Assembly: GCA_947174615.1 (NCBI GenBank)
Contig: CAMWJQ010000075.1
Location: 1 to 11,666, forward strand
From: an uncultured Lachnospiraceae bacterium
GTDB taxonomy: Bacteria > Bacillota > Clostridia > Lachnospirales > Lachnospiraceae
Length of the DNA: 11,666 nucleotides
Direction of reading: 5' to 3'
Part shown: piece after piece, positions 1 through 5,220 of the stretch
Layout of the letters: each line of letters opens with the position of its first letter
Numbering within the stretch: position 1 is the first letter of the stretch
The notes under the pieces: model-generated
Database searches by the model: none
What the model was told of the DNA's origin: nothing
The model's input: only the letters and a program-made list of their open reading frames with translations
Made by a program: the position numbers and the translations under genes

Positions 1-50
1 AGAGAGCTGCAATCAAACATAACAATAGTTATTTATATTTAATAAAAATT

Positions 51-103
51 ACATATGATATAAAATATAATGTTATTGTTAAAACATATTTAATATCATA
101 TGT
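51..103. repeat. AT-rich inverted repeat upstream of rsmG
   Basis: ACATATGATAT (51-61) and ATATCATATGT (93-103) are perfect 11-bp inverted arms around a 31-base spacer. The first 130 bases are very AT-rich and hold no gene that I can support. The arms could form a hairpin in the leader of rsmG or serve as a dyad operator, but no convincing -35/-10 pair could be fixed here, so its role is unknown. Confidence 0.5.
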
Positions 104-151
104 CATTATACGAATTGTAAAATACATGATGTGAAAGTAAAGGAAAAATAT

Positions 152-856
152 ATGATATTAAAAGAAGGTATCAAGGAATTAGGCTTATCCTTAAGTGATG
201 CACAGATTGACCAGTTTATGTTGTATTATGAACTTTTGACTGAGTGGAACAGTTTTATGAATCTTACAGCTATTACGGTGTATGAGGAGGTCTGTATCAA
301 ACATTTTTTGGATAGTATCTCACTGTGCAAGGCAATCGACTGTACACAGGAACACACTGTCATTGATGTTGGGACAGGTGCAGGTTTCCCTGGGATTCCA
401 TTGAAGATTGCCTTTCCAAATCTCAAAATTACCTTGTTGGATTCCTTAGGAAAACGTGTAAAGTTTTTGGAGGAAGTGATACAGCGGCTGGGACTAAAAG
501 ATATTCAAGCAATTCATGGAAGGGCAGAGGATTATGCAAAACCAAATTTATTGCGGGAGCAGTTTGATCTTTGTGTATCACGTGCCGTGGCGAATCTTGC
601 AACATTATCAGAGTATTGTATTCCCTATGTGAAAGAGGGAGGATACTTTATCTCCTATAAATCAGAGAAAATTTCTGAGGAAGAATCTGCTGCACAGAAG
701 GCAGTCAAAATACTTGGTGGAAAAGTAGTATCACAGATCGAGTTTTTACTTCCTGGTTCTGAGATTTACCGAAACTTATTTATCATTCAAAAGATTGCTC
801 CGACACCGAAGAAGTATCCCAGAAGAGCAGGGCTGCCATCCAAGGAACCCTTGTAG
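152..856 (+). CDS. rsmG: 16S rRNA (guanine-N7) methyltransferase RsmG (GidB)
   Basis: RsmG uses S-adenosylmethionine to methylate N7 of a guanine in the 530 loop of 16S rRNA (G527 in E. coli numbering) in the cytoplasm. The SAM-binding loop VIDVGTGAGFPG sits at about residues 70-81. It is followed by the acidic strand end LLDSLGKRVKFL (about 95-106), the conserved SRAVANL segment (about 143-149) and the typical basic tail TPKKYPRRAG. I chose the ATG at 152 (234 aa, a normal length for the family) because an AGG lies 8 bases upstream. An in-frame GTG at 131 has no ribosome binding site and would add only MKVKEKY. The kinase gene follows after 10 bases, so the two are probably cotranscribed. 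In Firmicutes rsmG usually lies near the origin, next to parAB, which fits this location. Function is firm; the start is likely. Confidence 0.95.
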   Translation: MILKEGIKELGLSLSDAQIDQFMLYYELLTEWNSFMNLTAITVYEEVCIKHFLDSISLCKAIDCTQEHTVIDVGTGAGFPGIPLKIAFPNLKITLLDSLGKRVKFLEEVIQRLGLKDIQAIHGRAEDYAKPNLLREQFDLCVSRAVANLATLSEYCIPYVKEGGYFISYKSEKISEEESAAQKAVKILGGKVVSQIEFLLPGSEIYRNLFIIQKIAPTPKKYPRRAGLPSKEPL

Positions 857-866
857 GTATCATAAA

Positions 867-1508
867 ATGAATAAAAAAGATATTTTATTTCTGCAGGAAG
901 CAGAGCGCAAAAGAATCGCAGAAGAACTTCACGACACAACAGTTCAGGATATGGTATATCTATCCCAGCAGCTTGAACTCGTGATGTTATATATGGAGCA
1001 GGATTTGACGCTTGCTAAGCTGGAGACTATTACAGCACGCAAACAAATAAAACATATCATTGGTGGTATGCGGGATACGATCTATAACCTTCGCCCGATG
1101 ATTTTTGATGATATTGGCTGGATGGCGGCATGGGAGCGATTGAAGAAAAAATTAACAGAGGAACATCCAAAATTAGAGATCGTATTGGACATTGATATGA
1201 TTGATACTTCCGATGGATTGACAGCAATATCAATCTATCGAATCGTCTGTGAAGGTTGTCAAAATATTGTCAAGCATTCAAAAGCCAGCCATATTCAACT
1301 TTCTGTCAAAGAAATTGGAAATCAGATTAACATTATAATCTATGATAATGGTATCGGTATGCAGGAATATGATGATTGTCCGTCCAATCATTTTGGATTA
1401 CAATTTATTGTCGAGCGCGTAAAGGCACTCTCAGGGAAAATGAAAATTTTATCTGATCGTACAGGTACAAAGATCTCAATAAAAATACCAAAGAAAGCTG
1501 GTGATTGA
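867..1508 (+). CDS. Soluble HisKA_3-type sensor histidine kinase
   Basis: This is a 213-aa kinase of the DegS/NarL-partner class. The H-box is RKRIAEELHD, with the expected phospho-acceptor His at residue 22. The HATPase part shows an N-box with Glu129 and Asn133 followed by KHSKAS, a G1 box DNGIG (160-164), and a G2-like HFGLQFIVERVKALSG with a final GTKISIKIP strand. There is no transmembrane segment and no recognisable PAS or GAF input domain: the protein is only dimerisation/phosphotransfer plus ATPase modules, so any signal must be cytoplasmic or come through a partner. The start is set at ATG 867; upstream in-frame codons overlap rsmG and do not look like kinase. The ribosome binding site is weak (TAGG). 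Its TGA overlaps the TTG start of the response regulator, which indicates coupled translation and a cognate pair. The input signal is unknown. Confidence 0.9.
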   Translation: MNKKDILFLQEAERKRIAEELHDTTVQDMVYLSQQLELVMLYMEQDLTLAKLETITARKQIKHIIGGMRDTIYNLRPMIFDDIGWMAAWERLKKKLTEEHPKLEIVLDIDMIDTSDGLTAISIYRIVCEGCQNIVKHSKASHIQLSVKEIGNQINIIIYDNGIGMQEYDDCPSNHFGLQFIVERVKALSGKMKILSDRTGTKISIKIPKKAGD

Positions 1509-2155
1509 AACTGATTCGTGTGATGTTAGTGGATGATCATAAGATGGTCTGTGAAGGTTTGACCAGATTGATAGAATTTGATGAGGAAGTCCAGGTTGTA
1601 GAAACTGCCAATGATGGCGTTGATTGTTTGAATAAGATCCGCGGGGCAAAACCAGATTTGATACTGCTGGATATGAACATGCCTGAAATGAATGGCATTG
1701 AGCTGTTAAAGATTTTAAATCAAAGAAAGAAGCGTCCAAAGATTTTGGCGCTGACAGTACATAATGAGATTGAATATCTTATGAAGGTGCTTGACTTAGG
1801 AGTAGAGGGTTATATTCTAAAAGATTGCGGCTCAAAAGAATTACTGCGTGCAATTCATTCAGTGTATCATGGAGAGCGGTTTATACAACCGAGTTTAATT
1901 CCATTGTTAAATTCCAGATTAATTGCAAAAGATTTTGATCAAGAAAAAATCAAAGCTTTGTCAAAGAGAGAACTGGATGTATTAAAATTGGTTGCGGTTG
2001 GTCATTTTAATAAAGATATTGCACATTTACTTTGTATTAGTGAGCGTACTGTCAAAAATCATTTATGCAATATTTTTCGAAAAATTGATTGTGAGGATCG
2101 TACACAGGCTGCGGTGTTCTGTATACGGAATGGAATTGTAAGTGTACATGACTAG
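1505..2155 (+). CDS. NarL/LuxR-family response regulator
   Basis: This 216-aa cytoplasmic transcription regulator has an N-terminal receiver domain and a C-terminal LuxR-type helix-turn-helix. The receiver shows the acidic pair D10/D11, the phospho-acceptor D56 in LILLDMNMP, and the switch residues T84 and K106. The DNA-binding domain covers about residues 151-210 (SKRELDVLKLV, ISERTVKNHLCNIFRK). The start is TTG at 1505, inside the TTGA overlap with the kinase stop. This gives the usual MKLIRVMLVDDH opening, and no in-frame ATG comes before the receiver core (next ATG 1523). It is surely the partner of the preceding kinase. Its target genes cannot be read from the window. An oddity is that its stop codon lies inside the left end of repeat R1, so that end of the repeat doubles as the end of the gene. 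Confidence 0.92.
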   Translation: MKLIRVMLVDDHKMVCEGLTRLIEFDEEVQVVETANDGVDCLNKIRGAKPDLILLDMNMPEMNGIELLKILNQRKKRPKILALTVHNEIEYLMKVLDLGVEGYILKDCGSKELLRAIHSVYHGERFIQPSLIPLLNSRLIAKDFDQEKIKALSKRELDVLKLVAVGHFNKDIAHLLCISERTVKNHLCNIFRKIDCEDRTQAAVFCIRNGIVSVHD

Positions 2156-2317
2156 TATAACCCATACTAAAGAACCCTATGTTTCACTTGCCTATATTCC
2201 TGATAGCACTACTCCCCAAGCCTCGACGCAGCCACCGCCGCGAAGTGGCATATTTCCTTATGCGGCTGTGTGCATAACTTTCTACTGAGCGGTCAGTCTT
2301 TTCGACCGCCAGTAGAA
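2152..2317. repeat. Mosaic repeat R1 (modules A and B), full copy
   Basis: Module A (2152-2223) matches 3635-3707 at about 62 of 72 positions, with one single-base gap. Module B (2229-2317) matches 4033-4121 without gaps at 79 of 89 positions. Module B holds two foldable parts. In the first, CAGCC (2229-2233) pairs with GGCTG (2264-2268) and encloses a small hairpin GCCGC-gaa-GTGGC (2237-2249). In the second, TTCTAC (2280-2285) pairs with GTAGAA (2312-2317) and GCGGTC (2289-2294) pairs with GACCGC (2304-2309). Differences from the other copy keep the pairing. R1 ends 10 bases before the extended parS1 palindrome. What it does is unknown; a MITE-like element or a structured RNA or DNA element are the options. 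Confidence 0.8.
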
Positions 2318-2326
2318 TCGATTGTT

Positions 2327-2359
2327 GGATAATGTTTCACGTGAAACATTATCCTTTTT
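2327..2359 (+). terminator. Possible intrinsic terminator formed by extended parS1
   Basis: On the plus strand the 28-bp palindrome (2327-2354) would fold as a 12-bp RNA stem with an ACGT tetraloop and a GG/CC base, directly followed by five T (2355-2359). This is the form of a Rho-independent terminator and stands 172 bases after the response-regulator stop. The stem is AT-rich, so its strength is uncertain. parS2 and parS3 lack a comparable T tract. Confidence 0.5.
2333..2348. other. parS site 1 (ParB loading site)
   Basis: TGTTTCACGTGAAACA is the exact palindromic parS consensus bound by ParB/Spo0J. Here it is the core of a longer perfect 28-bp palindrome, 2327-2354, whose outer arms are GGATAA and TTATCC. 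It lies between the two-component operon and the promoter of the small gene at 2450, about 2.1 kb before parA. The neighbouring parB gene supplies the binding protein. Confidence 0.97.
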
Positions 2360-2373
2360 CTGTAAGTTCAACA

Positions 2374-2402
2374 TTGATACAGAACCTGGTATGTGATAAA
2401 AT
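2374..2402 (+). promoter_or_regulatory. Sigma-A promoter for the gene at 2450
   Basis: A -35 TTGATA (2374-2379), a 17-base spacer and a -10 TAAAAT (2397-2402) preceded by TGA make an extended -10 vegetative promoter. Transcription would start near 2409, about 40 bases before the ATG at 2450. The -35 lies only 20 bases after the parS1 palindrome, so ParB spreading could touch it. Confidence 0.7.
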
Positions 2403-2449
2403 AAATAGTGTAACATATGTGAAAGCAAAGTTGGAAGGGGGATTGAATA

Positions 2450-2809
2450 ATGGGTGTACGAAAAAAAGGAAGAAGAAAAATCCGATGCAGTGATAAGTCG
2501 TTTGTGTGGTTTGTCAAATTAGATTATGATAGTCCAGATTATCTCTTACATATTATTGCAGAAGATAAGACATTGATTTTGACTTGTCCGTTACATATGG
2601 AATCTCCTTATGTTGTTAGTAAAGGATCTGTATTTCAAAATCAAGCTATGGATGGCATTTGGCACCGTTATTTGATCCCTTTTGATGTGCCTGAAATCAT
2701 TACACCAAAATTTGTTGTAGCATTGATTCAGTGGGGGATGCAGGGTGAGAATGCTATAGAACTGCAACGGTATATAGCAGTCTGTTCCAATGAAATACAG
2801 GATTCATGA
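2450..2809 (+). CDS. Uncharacterised 119-aa protein in the parS cluster
   Basis: I do not recognise this family. The protein begins with a very basic segment (VRKKGRRKIR, residues 3-12). A mixed alpha/beta-looking body follows with many aromatic and hydrophobic residues (SFVWFVKLDYD, DYLLHIIAEDKTLILTCPL). There is no signal peptide, transmembrane helix or known catalytic motif. Start ATG 2450 has GGAAGGGGG 8 bases upstream and a good promoter at 2374-2402. The next gene begins 13 bases after its stop, so the two form a small operon that sits entirely between parS1 and parS2. Codon use resembles the neighbours and there is no sign of decay. The basic N-terminus would allow nucleic-acid contact, but that is only a guess. 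Confidence 0.75.
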   Translation: MGVRKKGRRKIRCSDKSFVWFVKLDYDSPDYLLHIIAEDKTLILTCPLHMESPYVVSKGSVFQNQAMDGIWHRYLIPFDVPEIITPKFVVALIQWGMQGENAIELQRYIAVCSNEIQDS

Positions 2810-2822
2810 TCGGAGGTGCAAG

Positions 2823-3308
2823 ATGAATCCAAGTTATTTTCGTATCAAATTAAATATGGAAGAAGCAATAAACAGGCTATGTATATGGAATGATGTGATT
2901 TATAAAGAGAAAATAGAGACGCGGTACTCGAATGCTGTTCGTTTATGTGTCGATGAAAAGGGACAATGGAAGGGGCAGTGTTTGTACGTATATGAAAAAG
3001 ATGGCTGGACAGTTTTTGAGGATTTATCCGGTGGATATTCCTTGATTGAGCCAGACTCATGGCTGGAATTTGCCGAAAAAGATGAATTTTTACTTGCAGG
3101 GTATAATGATGCAATTATTTGTGCGGAGATGCTTGCAATTGTAGATGGTAAAGTCATAAAGTATTTTTTAGAGTGTGATGATTGTCCAGAGGATGATGTA
3201 AATGAAGGGGACGGAATTCCAGATATTGATAATTGGGTTGATGTAGCATCCTTTGTCGATGAGGATGAACTTGTATACGCTGAAACAGGTACAGTTCTTA
3301 TCTTCTAA
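2823..3308 (+). CDS. Uncharacterised 161-aa acidic protein in the parS cluster
   Basis: I do not recognise this family. Start ATG 2823 has a strong GGAGG (2812-2816) at 6-base spacing; the in-frame ATG at 2790 overlaps the previous gene and has no such site. The first half contains several Trp-rich strands (WNDVIY, GQWKGQCLYVYEKDGWTVFEDLSGGYS). The C-terminal part is strongly acidic (ECDDCPEDDVNEGDGIPDID, then SFVDEDE). There is no membrane segment or signal peptide, so it is probably cytosolic. It is the second gene of the two-gene unit started at 2450. The layout of a short basic protein followed by an acidic one is worth noting, but no immunity or binding function can be claimed. parS2 begins 19 bases after the stop. 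Confidence 0.75.
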   Translation: MNPSYFRIKLNMEEAINRLCIWNDVIYKEKIETRYSNAVRLCVDEKGQWKGQCLYVYEKDGWTVFEDLSGGYSLIEPDSWLEFAEKDEFLLAGYNDAIICAEMLAIVDGKVIKYFLECDDCPEDDVNEGDGIPDIDNWVDVASFVDEDELVYAETGTVLIF

Positions 3309-3326
3309 GCAGACTTTACTTATCAA

Positions 3327-3539
3327 ATGTTTCACGTGAAACATTTGAAGAATGAGAATATAAAATTTTTTCTACAAGTCCTGCGCCGCAAATACTGGCA
3401 AAGTATTGTCTGTGACGAGCCGTTAAAGGAATCTGTAGAGACTGTAATTTCAAAATATGGTAGAGAACTGCCTCTTGTTCTGTTTCGTAATTCACAAGCT
3501 ATCCTTGTTACAGGGCAGGAGAAGCAAATCGTTTCCTAG
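3327..3539 (+). CDS. Doubtful 70-aa ORF opening inside parS2
   Basis: The first six residues, MFHVKH, are simply parS2 read in this frame. No ribosome binding site stands before the ATG at 3327 or before the in-frame GTG (3336) or TTG (3345). The remainder (LRRKYWQSIVCDEPL, then SKYGRELPLVLFRN) looks protein-like in composition and codon use, but I recognise no family. It lies in the same frame as the preceding gene: after the TAA at 3306-3308 come six sense codons and then this ATG. It could be the remnant of a longer C-terminal part of that gene, a decayed separate gene, or chance. I keep it as a low-confidence call. Confidence 0.3.
   Translation: MFHVKHLKNENIKFFLQVLRRKYWQSIVCDEPLKESVETVISKYGRELPLVLFRNSQAILVTGQEKQIVS
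3328..3343. other. parS site 2 (ParB loading site)
   Basis: A second exact TGTTTCACGTGAAACA, embedded in a perfect 26-bp palindrome (3323-3348) with outer arms TCAAA and TTTGA. Its centre is 995 bases from that of parS1. It also overlaps the only ATG of the short ORF at 3327. No T tract follows. Confidence 0.97.
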
Positions 3540-3634
3540 TAAGAACACGTTATAGTAACAGTTTTGTTCAGCTTTTTACATTCGATCAAAGTCCGTGAAA
3601 TAGGAGTGAAAATCAGTTTTGGATAGCTTGATGT

Positions 3635-3802
3635 CTAGTATAACCCATGATAAATAATCTTATGTTTCGCTTGCCTGTTTTTCCTGATAGCACTGCTTCC
3701 CAAGCCTTAGCGTATCCACCACAATGCCTGCATTTGTGAAACAGCACTCTCAGAAAAATATTCTGCGCCAAACATTAAAGTATTTAACGTGGATTATACT
3801 AG
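3635..3802. repeat. Mosaic repeat R2 with terminal inverted repeats
   Basis: The ends CTAGTATAACCC (3635-3646) and GGATTATACTAG (3791-3802) are inverted repeats matching at 11 of 12 positions, bounding 168 bases. The left 73 bases are module A, shared with R1. The rest differs from R1 and holds an imperfect hairpin, CACAATGC (3720-3727) with GCATTTGTG (3730-3738). No flanking target duplication is visible. The form is that of a small non-coding mobile element, but no transposase is present in the window. Confidence 0.65.
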
Positions 3803-3842
3803 AAAGGAATTCGAAGGCTGAACTGTTGTTACAATTCACTTC

Positions 3843-3954
3843 CAATGTCATTTACTTAAGCCCTTAATAACCGGTATTTGTGAATAAATACATTGATTTA
3901 TTGGGCATTTTCCAGAACAATTTGTTAGTCAAATTCCTTAAGTTAATGACATTG
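3843..3954. mobile_element. 112-bp MITE-like element with 9-bp target duplication
   Basis: Terminal inverted repeats CAATGTCATTTACTTAAG (3843-3860) and CTTAAGTTAATGACATTG (3937-3954) match at 17 of 18 positions. They are flanked directly by ATTCACTTC on both sides (3834-3842 and 3955-3963), a 9-base target duplication; the match runs to 11 bases if the shared CA is counted. The interior is non-coding and contains a hairpin AATAAAT/ATTTATT (3883-3902). The structure is that of a transposase-less miniature element moved by a DDE-type IS. The intact duplication points to a fairly recent insertion. Confidence 0.85.
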
Positions 3955-3991
3955 ATTCACTTCCACGCCAGATTTTATCAGCTTAAAGTTT

Positions 3992-4122
3992 GTTATACTT
4001 ACGATAGATGAAATCTGCCGTGCGTATCGCGCCAGCCGCAGCCGCGAAGCGGTATATTTCCTTATGCGGCTGTGTGCAAAACTTTATACCAAGCGGTCAG
4101 TCTTTTTGACCGCCAGTATAAC
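3992..4122. repeat. Mosaic repeat R3 (module B copy)
   Basis: GTTATACT (3992-3999) and AGTATAAC (4115-4122) form 8-bp inverted ends. Module B (4033-4121) is 89% identical to that of R1. The fold is better than in R1. CAGCCGCA (4033-4040) pairs fully with TGCGGCTG (4065-4072) around GCCGC-gaa-GCGGT (4041-4053). TTATAC (4084-4089) pairs with GTATAA (4116-4121), and GCGGTCA (4093-4099) with TGACCGC (4107-4113). Function is unknown. Confidence 0.75.
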
Positions 4123-4221
4123 TTAAGTATCCTGGAGTGAAAATTTATTACTTACCACTATAAGTTATTGAACATATTCCAGCACGAGTTATGTGTCAAT
4201 TTCCTGAAGTTAAGGACTTTG
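4114..4221. repeat. Decayed relative of the MITE-like element
   Basis: Bases 4173-4225 match 3906-3958 at 40 of 53 positions, including the right terminal repeat (15 of 18). A left end is suggested by AACTTAAG (4120-4127), which pairs with CTGAAGTT (4204-4211) at 7 of 8 positions. This gives an element of about 108 bases, close to the 112 of the intact copy. No target duplication is seen, so it is older. Its left end abuts or overlaps the right end of repeat R3. Confidence 0.5.
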
Positions 4222-4345
4222 GGTCTGAAATTATAATTAAAATTGCACACATAATGTTGCTAAATAAAAAAGGTTATAGCATTTAGTATTTTGGCATATG
4301 ATTGAACTACTTTGGCGTGGGTGTTAATTGTAACAAACTATTCAA

Positions 4346-4361
4346 TGTTTCACGTGAAACA
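4346..4361. other. parS site 3 (ParB loading site) upstream of parA
   Basis: Third exact TGTTTCACGTGAAACA, within a perfect 28-bp palindrome (4340-4367). Its centre is 1018 bases from that of parS2 and it stands 76 bases before the parA start. It is immediately upstream of the parA promoter, a position where bound ParB could influence parAB transcription. Confidence 0.97.
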
Positions 4362-4394
4362 TTGAATTTATGTATAGCATATAGGACGCAATCG

Positions 4395-4403
4395 TGGTAT
4401 AAT
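4395..4403 (+). promoter_or_regulatory. Extended -10 promoter of parA
   Basis: TGGTATAAT (4395-4403) is a perfect extended -10 element. No good -35 is found 16-18 bases upstream, which is usual for extended -10 promoters. Transcription would begin near 4410, giving a short leader with GGAGG at 4427-4431. Confidence 0.65.
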
Positions 4404-4437
4404 AATAGACATCGGAGAATAAATACGGAGGAATAAG

Positions 4438-5202
4438 ATGGGGAGAATTATTGCAATTGCAAACCAAAAGGGTGGGGTTGGAAAAACAACAACTTCCATT
4501 AATTTGTCTGCATGTATTGCAGCAAAGGGAAAAAAGGTTCTAGTGATCGATATTGATCCACAGGGAAATACAACCAGTGGCTATGGTATCGAAAAGAATG
4601 AATTGGAGAATACAATCTATGAGCTGATTTTAGGAGACTGTTCCATTGAGGATTGTATCTTAAAAGAGATATTCCCAAATATTTCCGTTCTTCCATCCAA
4701 TGTTAACTTAGCAGCCGCTGAGATTGAATTGATTGGTGTAGAAAAAAAAGAATACATATTAAAAAATGAAGTTGACTGGGTGAAAGATCGATATGATTTT
4801 ATCATTATTGATTGTCCGCCATCGCTCAGCTTACTCACTGTAAATGCTATGACAACAGCAGATTCTGTCTTGGTGCCAATCCAGTGTGAATATTATGCGT
4901 TAGAGGGATTAAGCCAGTTAATTCATACTATAAATCTTGTAAAGGAACGATTGAATCCATCATTGGATATGGATGGTGTTGTTTTTACCATGTATGATTC
5001 ACGTACAAATCTATCAGCACAGGTTGTAGAGAATGTCAAAAGTCATTTGAGTCAGAAGGTATATAACACACTGATTCCTCGAAATATCAGACTTGCAGAA
5101 GCACCGAGTTATGGAAAACCCATCAATATGTATGATGCAAAATCGGCCGGTTCAGAGAGTTATATGTCTCTTGCTGACGAGGTGATTCGAAATAACAGTT
5201 AA
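4438..5202 (+). CDS. parA: Chromosome-partition ATPase ParA (Soj)
   Basis: This 254-aa deviant Walker-A ATPase binds nucleoid DNA as an ATP dimer and works with ParB at parS in origin segregation. In Bacillus its homologue Soj also affects DnaA. The P-loop is KGGVGKTTT (residues 11-19), with the signature Lys11 and catalytic Lys16. The switch segment VIDIDPQGNTT (36-46) contains Asp40. Walker B is FIIIDCPPS with Asp125. The C-terminal PRNIRLAEAPSYGKPI segment is typical of Soj proteins. There is no N-terminal helix-turn-helix, so it is the short chromosomal type, not a plasmid P1-type ParA. The start has GGAGG at 6-base spacing. parB follows 18 bases after the stop, in one operon driven by the extended -10 promoter just after parS3. 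Confidence 0.97.
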   Translation: MGRIIAIANQKGGVGKTTTSINLSACIAAKGKKVLVIDIDPQGNTTSGYGIEKNELENTIYELILGDCSIEDCILKEIFPNISVLPSNVNLAAAEIELIGVEKKEYILKNEVDWVKDRYDFIIIDCPPSLSLLTVNAMTTADSVLVPIQCEYYALEGLSQLIHTINLVKERLNPSLDMDGVVFTMYDSRTNLSAQVVENVKSHLSQKVYNTLIPRNIRLAEAPSYGKPINMYDAKSAGSESYMSLADEVIRNNS

Positions 5203-5220
5203 TCTATAAGGAGAGAATAC

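Larger units (their letters stand above)
3540..4437. other. Gene-poor repeat region between parS2 and parA
   Basis: This stretch of about 900 bases has no ORF with a ribosome binding site and protein-like content. It is a patchwork of inverted and direct repeats: R2 (3635-3802), a MITE-like element (3843-3954), R3 (3992-4122), a decayed MITE relative (about 4114-4221), then parS3 and the parA promoter. The motif AGTATAA or its complement recurs at the element edges (3638, 3794, 3994, 4115). GGAGTGAAAAT occurs twice (3603-3613, 4134-4144). Bases 3540-3634 and 4222-4340 show nothing I can name. Confidence 0.75.

Noticed and set aside
131..151. GTG start for rsmG giving seven extra residues
   Set aside because: No ribosome binding site before it; the ATG at 152 has an AGG at good spacing and gives the normal length.
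2269..2277. DnaA-box-like TGTGCATAA (TTATGCACA on the minus strand) in R1
   Set aside because: It is single, the equivalent in R3 has a mismatch, and no cluster or AT-rich unwinding region accompanies it; not enough for an origin.
3587..4221. Large element bounded by CAAAGTCC and GGACTTTG
   Set aside because: Only 8 bp of symmetry, no flanking duplication, and the right end is better explained as the decayed MITE terminus.
3540..4437. CRISPR array in the repeat region
   Set aside because: Repeats are few, long, diverged and not evenly spaced by unique spacers; no cas genes are present.
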